Shown here piece after piece: positions 35,663 to 44,543 of a stretch of DNA of 64,000 nucleotides (the stretch's first letter is position 1; each line of letters starts with the position of its first letter). Source of the stretch: CAVPLU01 sp964601325 (lineage in GTDB: Archaea > Thermoproteota > Bathyarchaeia > 40CM-2-53-6); the NCBI GenBank assembly GCA_964601325.1, contig CAZRNA010000004.1, forward strand, positions 3,819 through 67,818, written 5' to 3'. The notes below the pieces were generated by a model. That model was not told where the DNA came from, made no database searches, and saw nothing but the letters and a program-made list of their open reading frames with translations. A program made the translations under genes and the position numbers.

Positions 35663-35686
35663 AACGAGGTGGCCCCTCGTCGCGAG
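35663..35686 (+). other. tRNA-Glu intron 4 (T loop, 59/60; 24 nt)
   Basis: Intron helix ACGAGG with CCTCGT, bulges AAA and AGT; the central helix TTCG with CGCG has one mismatch and one wobble. The outer helix is the T stem itself. Confidence 0.82.
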
Positions 35687-35749
35687 TCCCGCCCGGAGCA
35701 CCAACAAACCTCAAAGCGACCGGCAGTCAAACAGGCTTGTAGAACGGAG

Positions 35750-36433
35750 ATGCAGTCAGTGAGACTTCAGGAACTGAACCTGACAGAGCGCATAAGAATC
35801 GAGGACTCGGATGCGCTCATCATAGTCGATATGCAGAACGATTTCATGCCATCCGGTGCTCTTGCTGTCAGGGGCGGAAACGAGATAGTTGCTAAGATAA
35901 ATCGTCTTGCCGAAGTATTCCATTCTAAGGACAGGCTCGTTGTTATGACGCAGGACTGGCATCCTCCGAACCATCTTTCGTTCGCCAGCACCCACGGCAT
36001 GAAACCATACGCTCTTTACGAGTCCAATGGGATAGGCCCGGTCCTGTGGCCCGATCACTGTATTCAGGGAACGAGAGGAGCGGGTTTTCATCCCCAAATT
36101 CAGGCCAGACTGGCAAAGGCCATTATCCGGAAGGGATACCATGTGGCGGTGGACAGCTACTCAACATTCATTGAGAATGACAAGAAAACGTACACTGGTC
36201 TCTCAGGATATCTGAATGCGCTTGGAAAGAAGCGTATCTTCCTGTGTGGACTTGCGTTGGACTACTGCGTCTATCACTCAGCCGTGGACGGCCGGGATTT
36301 GGGGTTCGACGTAGTTGTGCCCATAGATCTCACAAAAGCTATCGACTCGCCCCCAGGTCGACTGTCTGACACGTTGGAAATCATGGCTGAGAGACAAATC
36401 GAATTCGTCGGGTCGACTGGCATCGTGACTTGA
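35750..36433 (+). CDS. pncA: nicotinamidase / isochorismatase-family hydrolase
   Basis: A 227-residue enzyme from ATG 35750; a GTG at 35759 is an alternative. Seen: LIIVDMQNDFMP with the catalytic Asp, the metal-binding block QDWHPPNHLSFA, the WPDHCIQGTRGA segment and the nucleophile in GLALDYCVYHSA. It converts nicotinamide to nicotinate for NAD salvage. The match to bacterial and archaeal PncA is strong over its whole length. It starts about 47 nt after the tRNA-Glu CCA end. Confidence 0.93.
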   Translation: MQSVRLQELNLTERIRIEDSDALIIVDMQNDFMPSGALAVRGGNEIVAKINRLAEVFHSKDRLVVMTQDWHPPNHLSFASTHGMKPYALYESNGIGPVLWPDHCIQGTRGAGFHPQIQARLAKAIIRKGYHVAVDSYSTFIENDKKTYTGLSGYLNALGKKRIFLCGLALDYCVYHSAVDGRDLGFDVVVPIDLTKAIDSPPGRLSDTLEIMAERQIEFVGSTGIVT

Positions 36434-36544
36434 CTCGTTGGATATCATGCGAGTGAGTTGTTTCGAATACTGTGCGAATGCTTCGAGCGTGTGGGCGTTT
36501 GAGAGCGTCAAGTTTCCGTTTGCGCGTGCGCTGCCCGAGGAACC

Positions 36545-36553
36545 AATAAATAT
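36545..36553 (+). promoter_or_regulatory. TATA box of eL42-eS27-aIF2alpha-nop10 operon
   Basis: AATAAATAT about 34-42 nt before the eL42 ATG; predicts a transcription start near 36574 and a very short leader. Confidence 0.6.
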
Positions 36554-36586
36554 GACGCGGGGTTGGGTTAGGGCCGCGTGACTTCC

Positions 36587-36865
36587 ATGAAGTTTCCGAA
36601 GGCGATTACAACCTATTGCCCGAAATGCAAGGTTCACACAGAGCATGGCGTATCAGTCTACAAGAAAGGCAAGGAGCGTACGCTCTCAGCCGGTGCTAGG
36701 CGTCACGAGCGAGAGAAACACGGCTATGGTGGTCAGAAGTGGCCTGAACTGAAACGGACAGCCAAGACTACGAAGAAGCAAGTACTCCGCCTCACATGCA
36801 GGAAATGCAACCAAACAGTCTTCAGACTCGGGATACGCCTTCGCAAACTCGAAGTCGGAGCGTGA
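36587..36865 (+). CDS. rpl44e: ribosomal protein eL42 (L44e)
   Basis: A 92-residue zinc ribosomal protein starting MKFPKAITTYCPKCKVHTEH, with the second Cys pair in LTCRKCNQTVF. The ATG at 36587 is preferred because family members begin M-K-x-P-K; a GTG at 36578 would add three residues. First gene of a classic archaeal translation cluster. Confidence 0.96.
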   Translation: MKFPKAITTYCPKCKVHTEHGVSVYKKGKERTLSAGARRHEREKHGYGGQKWPELKRTAKTTKKQVLRLTCRKCNQTVFRLGIRLRKLEVGA

Positions 36866-36873
36866 AATCGAGC

Positions 36874-37068
36874 ATGGTCAAGAAAGAACCTATTCCCAAG
36901 CCCGGCAGCAACTTTCTGAAAGTGAAATGCACAAAATGCGGCAACGAACAGGTGGTGTTTGACCGAGCTGCCGTGCAGGTGAAGTGCAACGTCTGCGAAG
37001 ACGTGCTCCTCGAGACACAAGGGGGAAAGGCGAAGATCAAAGGCGAGGTCACGCAGGTACTCGGCTGA
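36874..37068 (+). CDS. rps27e: ribosomal protein eS27
   Basis: A 64-residue zinc-ribbon ribosomal protein (MVKKEPIPKPGSNFLKVKC...) with Cys pairs CTKCG and CNVCE and the typical QGGKAKIKGEV end. It begins 8 nt after eL42. Confidence 0.96.
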   Translation: MVKKEPIPKPGSNFLKVKCTKCGNEQVVFDRAAVQVKCNVCEDVLLETQGGKAKIKGEVTQVLG

Positions 37069-37094
37069 CCTCTCCGCAGCAGGAGTCAAGCATC

Positions 37095-37874
37095 ATGTCT
37101 GCTCCCAGTTACCCTGACGTCGGGGATCTCGCAATCGCCACTGTAAAGCGAGTCGTCGACTACGGTGCTTACGTGAGGCTGGATGAGTACGAAGGGATTG
37201 AGGGGCTTGTTCACATCTCTGAGATCTCGACCACCTGGGTCAAACATATTCGCGAGCATGTTCGTGAGGGACAGAAGCTTGTCCTCAAGGTTCTACGTGT
37301 AGATCGCGAACGTGCCCAAGTTGACCTGTCACTTCGCCGGGTTACGGGCCGGGAAAAGACAGACAAGATGCTTGAATGGAAGAGGAGCAAGAAAGCAGAT
37401 TCAATCATCAAGGGCGCAGGTGAACGTCTGAAGGCTGACGCCGAGACAACCGAAAAGATGCGTATTCTCCTGTACGAGAAGTTGGAGAACCCCTACGAGA
37501 CGTTTCAGGAATCCGTAGAGGAGGGCGATGGAGTCTTCTCGAAGCTGGCTATAGCACCAGAATGGGCAGCCGCGCTTGCAGAAGTGGCGAAAAGCAAGGT
37601 CAAACTCGAGAAAGCATCACTGACAGCGACAGTCGAGCTCACCTGCAGGGCGCCGGAAGGAATGGAAGCAATCCGAACCGCGTTGTCCAACGCAAAGAAA
37701 GTCAAGAAGCCCAGGGGAGCGACGGTCCGAATCTACGCGATCGGTGCACCGAAGTATAGGATCGAAGCAACCACGCGAGAGTACTCCGAGGCAGAGGCGC
37801 TGCTCAATTCGGCAGTTGATGAGGCCACAAGCACGTTGAAAAGCGCTGGTGGCGAAGGACGCAGAGTCAGTTGA
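37095..37874 (+). CDS. eif2a: translation initiation factor aIF2 alpha subunit
   Basis: A 259-residue alpha subunit of the factor that brings initiator tRNA to the ribosome. The N-terminal S1 domain (DLAIATVKRVVDYGAYVRLD, GLVHISEIS) is followed by the helical domain and the C-terminal alpha/beta domain (YRIEATTREYSEAEALLNSA). ATG 37095 is the start; upstream codons overlap eS27. Its stop overlaps the nop10 TTG. Confidence 0.96.
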   Translation: MSAPSYPDVGDLAIATVKRVVDYGAYVRLDEYEGIEGLVHISEISTTWVKHIREHVREGQKLVLKVLRVDRERAQVDLSLRRVTGREKTDKMLEWKRSKKADSIIKGAGERLKADAETTEKMRILLYEKLENPYETFQESVEEGDGVFSKLAIAPEWAAALAEVAKSKVKLEKASLTATVELTCRAPEGMEAIRTALSNAKKVKKPRGATVRIYAIGAPKYRIEATTREYSEAEALLNSAVDEATSTLKSAGGEGRRVS

Positions 37875-38035
37875 AATGGCAGATACGTCGATGCGTGAGA
37901 TGCAGTCGCTACACCCTCAAGGAGAAATGCCCTGACTGTAACGGGGAGACCGTTATCGCCCATCCGCCCAAGTTCTCTCCGACAGACAAGTATGCGAGGT
38001 TACGACAGCCAGCGGACGCTGGGCTAGACACGTAA
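37871..38035 (+). CDS. nop10: H/ACA ribonucleoprotein protein Nop10
   Basis: A 54-residue protein from a TTG overlapping the aIF2-alpha stop. The sequence has MKWQIRRCVRCSRYTL, then CPDCNGETVIAHPPKFSP and the tail DKYARLRQ. Cys8, Cys11, Cys20 and Cys23 form the zinc site, and HPPKFSPxDKYxxYR is the hallmark of Nop10. It is part of the H/ACA pseudouridylation complex with Cbf5, Gar1 and L7Ae. The gene order aIF2alpha-nop10 is conserved in archaea, which confirms this short gene. Confidence 0.95.
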   Translation: MKWQIRRCVRCSRYTLKEKCPDCNGETVIAHPPKFSPTDKYARLRQPADAGLDT

Positions 38036-38057
38036 CGATCTCACCTAGACCGGTATG

Positions 38058-40757
38058 CTAGGGCTTCACGTACACTATGACTGTGTTGCTAGTTGCGGGC
38101 CCGTAGTTGCCGGAGCCCGAATAGGTTGCTTTCACGTAGTACGTTCCAGCGGTAATCGGATGCCATGCCAAATCGAATGTACCGCCCTTAGGTTCGACTG
38201 GGTCGAGTTTGCTCCAGGTCATGTTATTCAGACTGTATTGCGCTGTCAACGTGCCGTTCGAGAGCTTCTGGGACAGTCTCATTGAGATCGTTGCATTCTG
38301 TCCCAACGTTACATTGTAAGTCGAGAGCGATATCGTCAACGTGACCGGTATAGTTTGAACGAACACTTGCACAGAGTTGCTTACGCCTGCTCGGGTCTCT
38401 CCTATTACCCCCTGCCAGTGTGCGCTCAAGGTGTGATTGCCGGTGCCTGGCGTCCAGTCATAGCTGAACTTGCCATCTGACACGGGAACATATGCGACGA
38501 GCTGCAGCCCTGTTTCTACTGTCACAAGGTCTGCGAGAGCTATCGTGCCATTCGCGTAAGGTTTGCCATCGCTGTCCGCGACGGTTCCTTTGATGCTGAC
38601 GCTCTCTCCGAAGTTCACTGTGTTCTTGTCGACGTTGAGTGTTATCACCGTTGTCTTAGGGTATAGCACCTTGTAAACTAGGACGAAGTTGTTCGATGAT
38701 GTGAACACGTTGTCAAAATAGTCCGAGGTTGCTTGAGAGATCTTGACACCTGTGTTCATCATGAATCCCAAGACCGAGTTGTCGTTGAGGTTCTGCCCAG
38801 ACGAGATTGTGTCGTTGGAGATGATCTTGTTGCCACTCTCCAATATCCGATAGTAGGTGACTGTAGTACTGGAACCACCAGTGGAACTAGTGGTAGCAGA
38901 GGTCTTCTGTTGAAAGAGAATCGTTTGGTCGCCATAGCTGGTTTCATTGGCGATCTGCACCATCCAATACCATTTCCCATCCTCGCCAGCGCCGAGGAAA
39001 CTCGGGTTGCTTGAGCTTTGCGTACGCGCGTACGTGACAAATACTACAACATAGTCCACATTGTACTTCTGCATCATCGGAACTGCAGTCGTTTCATTTC
39101 TCATGAACATTTGTGCGATCATTGCGATCTGAGTCGTGTTCTGTGTCCCGTTGTCGGCCAAGGTCTTGCGGTCGGCGAGCGCGGTGATCCAGTAACCATA
39201 GTCCCACCAAGCCATTACGACGGACGATTGCGGTGTGTTGTCGTGAAGCCACGCAAGGGCTTCAAGCCAGTCTTGGTACTTGGTTCCCTCGCTAGGCACC
39301 ACTGGTATGCTGGATGTTGCGATGGTCGCCGGTGCATACGCTGCTGCAACTGCCTTCGAGAAAGCCGGTACGATTGCGATTATTAGAATCAGGAGTACCG
39401 CTAAACCAAATTCTCTGCCGATCCTAACGAGTCCCGGTATCTTCCGTTTCGGAAATATCACGGCCTGACGGAGTATGTCAACGGCGGGTTTGGCCATCTC
39501 AACAGTAGCAATCGCCGCAAGAATGGAAAAGGTCGGCGCCAATAATAGTGTCAGTCGAACGAGAGACCCCGAGAAGTAGAGCGATGTAAGAGCGGCGATT
39601 GTGATGAAGATGTCTGTATCGCGAAATCGTCGAAGAACGAAGAAGAATCCAAAGAGGCCGAGGAAAGTGAGTGTATTGTATTCGTAGAAGAAGGATGCCC
39701 ATGTGGCGGGCCTGTGTTCGGACACGCTCGCAACGATCGGCATGTCGAGCCTAGTGAACGGGTTAAGCGTTGACAGGAATTTGCCGCTTGGGAGCACCAT
39801 TATCTTCAGCGTGACAAGAGCATATGCCAGCCCCACAAGGACGACTGATACGACAATGAGGGCGTAGGCACGGTGCCTCCAAGTCGGGAGTATACCGCCG
39901 GCTTCACGCGCAAGCAGAAGAATAAGGACGCCCGGAATGACCAAGAAGGTCAGGCTTGTTAGCGATCCGAATCCCACCTTCGGGATCGCAAGCGGTGCGA
40001 GGAATAGGAAGGCGCCGTACGTCACTGAATAGGAAAGCAAGAGCTGACGCGTGTACCTGCCAGCAACAACAAGAGCTGCGACATACAGCACTATCAAGTC
40101 CATAGGATAGTAGGAGGCTGCCCATGCTGCGGTCAAATAGAACAGCGATAGACCCGCAAGCACGGAATACCCGATCGTTCCTCTCATGCCTCGCCCCTTC
40201 TGATTTGCGCGAAGGAAAAAGAGGAAGACCAGAATCATCAGTAATATTCCAAGAGGTTCATGACGCAGAAAGCCCAGCGTAGTACGACTGATGTTGCTTG
40301 GATTAAGCGCCATGAACAATGCAGCCAACAGGCCCGCGCCACGTCCCCATAGGTCCTTCCCAAGGAAGTAGGAGGCTAACGACGTAAGGGCACCAGCAAC
40401 AACTGGAAACAACACCGCAACATCGAACACGGTGGTGTTTACCCCAATCGCTCGCAGAAACTCATAGACGGCTGCCACGGTGAATGCGACACCATACAAG
40501 TTGCCCTGAGCCATCGTCATTCCCCAAGGGTACCAACTCATCGTGTCGTGCCAGCTGAACCATGCGAGGAAACCGTTCTTCACAATGTACTCGGACATTC
40601 GCCACTGGAGATACGGATCAAACTCTGACAAGTAGAAACCGAATCGGAGGGGCAGAAGACGAACTGCTAATGCCACCACGAACATGAGCGACAGGACGAG
40701 GATCTCCAGAAGGCGTCCTCGTGAGATCGTGGAAGCCCCCTTGCGAATCGCACGCAT
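38058..40757 (-). CDS. aglB: archaeal oligosaccharyltransferase AglB/STT3
   Basis: An 899-residue membrane enzyme transferring lipid-linked glycans to Asn of surface proteins. The N-terminal half has about 13 helices with acidic loop motifs SEFDPYLQWRM and HDTMSWYPWG. The catalytic/peptide-binding motif is AWWDYGYWI. After the globular domain come two Ig-like beta modules (about LNVDKNTVNFGESVSIKGTV and LSTYNVTLGQNATISMRLS), an external extension. The start at ATG 40757 is chosen because a TATA-like CATAAAAAC at 40841-40849 places transcription start near 40820, making the upstream TTG (40826) unlikely; a TTG a few codons before 40757, next to a GAGAGG, is another option. Convergent with nop10. 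Confidence 0.93.
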   Translation of the reverse strand: MRAIRKGASTISRGRLLEILVLSLMFVVALAVRLLPLRFGFYLSEFDPYLQWRMSEYIVKNGFLAWFSWHDTMSWYPWGMTMAQGNLYGVAFTVAAVYEFLRAIGVNTTVFDVAVLFPVVAGALTSLASYFLGKDLWGRGAGLLAALFMALNPSNISRTTLGFLRHEPLGILLMILVFLFFLRANQKGRGMRGTIGYSVLAGLSLFYLTAAWAASYYPMDLIVLYVAALVVAGRYTRQLLLSYSVTYGAFLFLAPLAIPKVGFGSLTSLTFLVIPGVLILLLAREAGGILPTWRHRAYALIVVSVVLVGLAYALVTLKIMVLPSGKFLSTLNPFTRLDMPIVASVSEHRPATWASFFYEYNTLTFLGLFGFFFVLRRFRDTDIFITIAALTSLYFSGSLVRLTLLLAPTFSILAAIATVEMAKPAVDILRQAVIFPKRKIPGLVRIGREFGLAVLLILIIAIVPAFSKAVAAAYAPATIATSSIPVVPSEGTKYQDWLEALAWLHDNTPQSSVVMAWWDYGYWITALADRKTLADNGTQNTTQIAMIAQMFMRNETTAVPMMQKYNVDYVVVFVTYARTQSSSNPSFLGAGEDGKWYWMVQIANETSYGDQTILFQQKTSATTSSTGGSSTTVTYYRILESGNKIISNDTISSGQNLNDNSVLGFMMNTGVKISQATSDYFDNVFTSSNNFVLVYKVLYPKTTVITLNVDKNTVNFGESVSIKGTVADSDGKPYANGTIALADLVTVETGLQLVAYVPVSDGKFSYDWTPGTGNHTLSAHWQGVIGETRAGVSNSVQVFVQTIPVTLTISLSTYNVTLGQNATISMRLSQKLSNGTLTAQYSLNNMTWSKLDPVEPKGGTFDLAWHPITAGTYYVKATYSGSGNYGPATSNTVIVYVKP

Positions 40758-40956
40758 TCTGCTTGCCAAGACCTCTCTGCCGATGTATGGCCCAAGAGCG
40801 GATTGTAGTCGTTTGAAACGTGGCAACCTATTGCACCTTTGTTTTTATGCGCCCACTGCCCGTACGAAGCACCATTGTCAAACAGGGCGAGCAGTTAAAG
40901 TTTGCCCGAATATTAAGGCAGCTCAGCCGGGCTCCGTATGATCTGGTAGGCTCGCA

Positions 40957-41709
40957 CTATTTCATTCGGCTGAATGCGATCGACCCGATCGCGATCATCA
41001 CGGCTGCGAACCCGAGTAACACGACAAAGTCCATCATCACTGGAAAAGTTGACATGCCAAGCATCACCCCTCGCATCCCGTCAACGGCATAGGTGACTGG
41101 ATTCAAAGTGGTAAACGCGCGAAGCCAAGATGGCAGGTTGTCTATCGGGAACAGAGCGCCGCTCAGAAAGAAGAGCGGAAAGACGAGGAAGCTAACGATC
41201 AGGTTGAAACCCTCGGGACTTTCCATGAAGGATCCTATTATCAACCCAATACTCACGACTGCCGCAGCGAGGACAAGCATGAAGATTATCGTTTCTACGA
41301 CCATTTGAACGCTGTAGGTGATCCCCAGGATTACTCCGAAAGCGAGCATCAAACTACCTTGAATCAACGCGTCTGTACAGCCGCCAAGGGTCTTCCCCGC
41401 GAAGATCGTCAGACGCGAAAGGGGAGCAACGAGCACTTCCTTGAAGAAATCGATCTTCTTGTCCCATACGATGTAGAGGCCGAAGAATATTGAAGAGAAA
41501 AGAATCGTCATCGTCAGTATGCCTGGGAAAATGAATACCTGATAGTTTGTTCCTCCTAGAGACACGCTGGATCCCAATCCTCCTCCAAAGACGACTATCC
41601 AGAGTAGTGGCGTGAAAAGGGAGGAGATAATTCTTGACTTCTCTCGAAGGAAGACTTTGAACTCACGATACCATAGAGCATATAGTCCATCGAGCTCTGT
41701 CATCTTCAA
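40957..41709 (-). CDS. ABC-2 type transporter permease
   Basis: A 250-residue protein with six helices and the ABC-2 signature: a cytoplasmic N-terminus (LYALWYREFKVFLREKSRI), then LGGTNYQVFIFPGILTMTIL and the C-terminal SGALFPIDNLPSWLRAFTTL followed by NPVTYAVDGMRG. It forms an exporter (DrrB/NodJ-like) with the ATPase whose stop it overlaps by 4 nt. Substrate unknown. Confidence 0.9.
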   Translation of the reverse strand: MKMTELDGLYALWYREFKVFLREKSRIISSLFTPLLWIVVFGGGLGSSVSLGGTNYQVFIFPGILTMTILFSSIFFGLYIVWDKKIDFFKEVLVAPLSRLTIFAGKTLGGCTDALIQGSLMLAFGVILGITYSVQMVVETIIFMLVLAAAVVSIGLIIGSFMESPEGFNLIVSFLVFPLFFLSGALFPIDNLPSWLRAFTTLNPVTYAVDGMRGVMLGMSTFPVMMDFVVLLGFAAVMIAIGSIAFSRMK

Positions 41710-42710
41710 CTGGACCTCGCTCTCGCGGCACGCTCGAAGAAACCGCCTTCTGCATCAGCTTCTCTGATTTCATGGCCAGTGTAGTGCAGGAAGACATCGT
41801 TCAACGTGGGGGTTCTCAGTTCTACTGACTCAGCGTTTCCTACCAATCCAAGTATCTCTTGTAGATGTGCGCTCGAGTTCTTCAGGGTCAGCATGACAAA
41901 GCCGTCCATCTGTTCAACCTTAACGACGTATGGGAGCTCTTTGATCGAGCTGAGCTTTGGGTTCTTGATTCTGAGTCGTACGATGTCGCCACCTATGATT
42001 TGCTTCAACTGGTCAGGGGTGTCAAGTGCTACTATCTTGCCGTCGTCAATGATCGCGACTCTATCGCAGAGGCGCTCGGCTTCATCCATGTAGTGAGTCG
42101 TGAGGATGACGGTGACACGTTCTTGATCGGCAAGTCTTCGTATGTATTCCCAAATGTGCTCACGGGTCTGGGGATCTAGACCTAGTGTAGGTTCGTCTAG
42201 GAAAAGTATCTTTGGCCTGTGCAAGAGGCCACGGGCCAGCTCGAGTCGTCTTCTCATTCCGCCCGAATAGATCTTGACTCGGCTGTCCGCTCTGTCCTCG
42301 AGATCAACCAGCTTCAGCACTTCATGAATGCGTTGCTCGCGAATGTTTTTTTCGACACCGTACATAAGCGCGTGAAGGTAGAGATTCTCTCTACCGGTAA
42401 GGATGTCGTCACTGCTGGGATCCTGAAAGACAATTCCAATCGATCTTCGAACCGCGTCGGATTCCTTTACTATGTCATGTTTGTTGACCTTAGCTGTTCC
42501 TTCCGTCGGCTTGAGTAGCGTTGCAAGCATCGAGAGGGTCGTGGTCTTGCCCGCCCCGTTGGGTCCCAGGAGGCCGAATACTTCCCCTTCACGAATGGAC
42601 AGGCTGATGTGATCGACGGCCATGAGATGGCCGAATTTCTTCGCTAGGCCGGAGGTTTCGATCACAACTTCGCCAAATGATCGATTGACTGCTGCGCTGA
42701 ACTCGTCCAT
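41706..42710 (-). CDS. ABC-2 exporter ATPase (DrrA/CcmA-like)
   Basis: A 334-residue ATPase: Walker A GPNGAGKTTTLSML, Q-loop FQDPSSDD, signature YSGGMRRRLELARGL, Walker B ILFLDEPTLGLDP and the switch His in TTHYMDEAE. The C-terminal 100 residues form the DUF4162-type extension typical of drug/lipid exporters. First gene of a two-gene operon with the permease. Confidence 0.93.
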   Translation of the reverse strand: MDEFSAAVNRSFGEVVIETSGLAKKFGHLMAVDHISLSIREGEVFGLLGPNGAGKTTTLSMLATLLKPTEGTAKVNKHDIVKESDAVRRSIGIVFQDPSSDDILTGRENLYLHALMYGVEKNIREQRIHEVLKLVDLEDRADSRVKIYSGGMRRRLELARGLLHRPKILFLDEPTLGLDPQTREHIWEYIRRLADQERVTVILTTHYMDEAERLCDRVAIIDDGKIVALDTPDQLKQIIGGDIVRLRIKNPKLSSIKELPYVVKVEQMDGFVMLTLKNSSAHLQEILGLVGNAESVELRTPTLNDVFLHYTGHEIREADAEGGFFERAARARSS

Positions 42711-42942
42711 GGTTAGTCACTGAAAACTCTTTTCGCGAGTATCACGGGGCGATCCTCTTAAGCGTTCCTTGATACAAAACGAAAGCTCGGATTCCTTCGG
42801 CGACAGCTTTCGAGAGGATATGCCTCGTCTTATTCGTGTCGGTCAACTAGGCAAAGCAACGGAGCTCCAAAGTTGCTTGTCTCAGTTTCTTGTGCCCGGG
42901 AGGCTTCTCATTAGAAGTCGAGGCAACATTCCGGTCCATAAC

Positions 42943-43486
42943 CTATCCGAGAATCCTAGGGAAGATATTCGAGAGGAATCGCTTTCGAAAAGTATGGATC
43001 CTGCTGTTGAGGAGTTCGGTGAGTACATAGTAGTTCGTGTTGAACTCCTCCAAATTGCCATTTCTGAACTTGTAGGTTGGAACGTCCCTTGCCGGAGGCT
43101 CCCAAGACCTATCCCATGCTTCAACCGCTCCGAAGTGTCCTCTGGCACGTGTTCTCTCCAGAAGCGAATCCCTACTTGCCACAACGACGATACGCAGACT
43201 GCCAACATTGGGAACTTTCGTTCTCATCAAGTAGGAGCGTGCTAGGTTGGTCGGAGCCATCGTGTCAATTATGATGTTGTATTGTCGTCTCAGAAATTCA
43301 TCTCGTATGATTGTCAGCATCGAGTGCAGCAGTTCTTCGTCACGGGAAGGTATCGGTTCATTGAAGAACATTTTGCGCAGGTCGTCGCCGCTGATTCTCA
43401 CGAAGTTCGAGCTGTCCTGAACTACTCTTCTAACTAGGAGCGTCTGTCTTGCCTGAGCTGGGGTAGCCTGTTAGCACTAGTTCCAA
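42943..43486 (-). pseudogene. P-loop kinase-like ATPase (AAA_33) with a +1 frameshift after Walker A
   Basis: On the minus strand a TTG at 43486, preceded by GAGGT, starts MELVLTGYPSSGKT, a clear Walker A, but the frame then stops at TAG within five codons. The next frame continues with TLLVRRVVQ, ISGDDLRKMFF and FLRRQYNIIIDTM to a stop at 42943, matching the rest of a predicted nucleoside/polyol-type kinase. Removing one base (G at about 43444) restores GKTTLLVRRVVQ. The remaining 150 codons show no other damage, so this is either a recent inactivation or a single-base sequence error. No intron can explain it, because the codons on both sides are contiguous in the family. Confidence 0.75.
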
Positions 43487-43520
43487 AGCGGAACCTCAGC
43501 GAAATCCTCTGTTCCTATCG

Positions 43521-44543
43521 TCAGATGGAGAAGTCTTTCGCAAGAGTGATTGTTTCTTCGTCTACTCCCTTCATCTTGCCAAGGATCTCCGATAGGGGGA
43601 CTCTGGCGAGCACATTGTTGCGCAGACATACCATCATGCCGAACTCTCCGTCCTTCACAGCCTGTATAGCAGCAACTCCAAGGCGGGTCGCAAGTATTCG
43701 GTCGTAGGCGAATGGCGCACCGCCTCTAACTACATGACCCAACACGACTGCCCGCGTTTCGATTCCAGTGCGCTTCTCAATCTCCTTTGCCAGGAGTTCT
43801 CCGATTCCTCCGAGGCGGGCATGACCGAACTCGTCTATTTTAGTTGAATCGCCAGAGGGAGATCCTTTCAGGCTACACCCCTCTCCGACTACCACGACTG
43901 AAGCAGTCGCTCCTGATTCGTGTCTCTTCTTGAGGAAGTCTGAGACTTCCTGCAGGTCGAACGGTACCTCAGGTACAAGGATGAGGTTTGCGCCACTTGC
44001 CACTCCCGCATACGCAGCAATCCATCCTGCGTGTCGTCCCATTACCTCGACGACCATTATTCGGTCATGCGATTCACCGGTTGTCTGAATTCGGTCTATC
44101 GCATCCACGGTAACGTTGACGGCCGTGTCAAACCCAAATGTGACATCTGTGATTACTATGTCGTTGTCGATAGTTTTTGGAACTGCAACAACTCTCAATC
44201 CCATCTGTGCGAGCTTTGCGGCAACGCTGAGCGTATCTTCGCCTCCTACGGCGATTATGGCGTCTAGGCCAATCTTCTTGGCGTTTGCGAGTACAGTCTG
44301 GGCGCCTTCCTTGCGACTAAAGGGGTTGGTCCTCGTGGTGTGAAGGATGGTTCCGCCGACTTTGATGATCTCCGAGACGTCGCTCCATCTGAGCGGTTTC
44401 GTGGAAATATCCAAGAGTCCTGCCCAGCCGTGTTTGATGCCGATCACTTCGTACCCATACTGTTCGCCCTTTCTCACAACGGCTCTTGTGACTGCGTTTA
44501 GGCCCGCGCAGTCGCCGCCGCCATTCAGGATTCCGATCTTCAA
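43521..44543 (-). CDS. pfp: 6-phosphofructokinase, PPi-dependent type by active-site signature
   Basis: A 340-residue PFK-A-family enzyme: GILNGGGDCAGLN, the effector region, VGGEDTLSVA and VPKTIDNDI, plus the MGRHAGWIAAYAG block. Two positions decide the phosphoryl donor: the Asp after Glu in GGEDT (ATP enzymes have Gly in GGDGS) and Lys in PKTIDND (ATP enzymes have Gly). Both are the PPi-using state, as in actinobacterial and Thermoproteus-type PPi-PFK. It catalyses a reversible fructose-6-P / fructose-1,6-bisP step. Overlaps the aldolase gene by 4 nt. Confidence 0.9.
   Translation of the reverse strand: MKIGILNGGGDCAGLNAVTRAVVRKGEQYGYEVIGIKHGWAGLLDISTKPLRWSDVSEIIKVGGTILHTTRTNPFSRKEGAQTVLANAKKIGLDAIIAVGGEDTLSVAAKLAQMGLRVVAVPKTIDNDIVITDVTFGFDTAVNVTVDAIDRIQTTGESHDRIMVVEVMGRHAGWIAAYAGVASGANLILVPEVPFDLQEVSDFLKKRHESGATASVVVVGEGCSLKGSPSGDSTKIDEFGHARLGGIGELLAKEIEKRTGIETRAVVLGHVVRGGAPFAYDRILATRLGVAAIQAVKDGEFGMMVCLRNNVLARVPLSEILGKMKGVDEETITLAKDFSI

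Larger units (their letters stand above)
35535..35703 (+). tRNA. trnE: tRNA-Glu(UUC) interrupted by four introns
   Basis: Exons are 35535-35557, 35572-35585, 35613-35631, 35657-35662 and 35687-35700, with CCA encoded at 35701-35703. Joined, they give 76 nt: acceptor GCTCCGG with CCGGAGC and discriminator A; D stem GTGT with GCAT; anticodon stem GCGGC with GCCGT and loop CTTTCGA (anticodon UUC, Glu); variable TGATC; T stem GCGGG with CCCGC and loop TTCGAAT. Every stem pairs and all invariant bases are present only after removing the four insertions. Each junction falls after the second base of a 3-nt bulge beside a 4-bp helix, the archaeal splicing-endonuclease rule. Exon 4 is only six bases long. 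Upstream sequence is AT-rich; pncA follows on the same strand. Confidence 0.93.

Noticed and set aside
43430..43486. BHB intron or programmed frameshift explaining the broken kinase
   Set aside because: The residues on either side of the break are contiguous in the family and only one extra base is present; no BHB fold fits, and no slippery sequence is evident.
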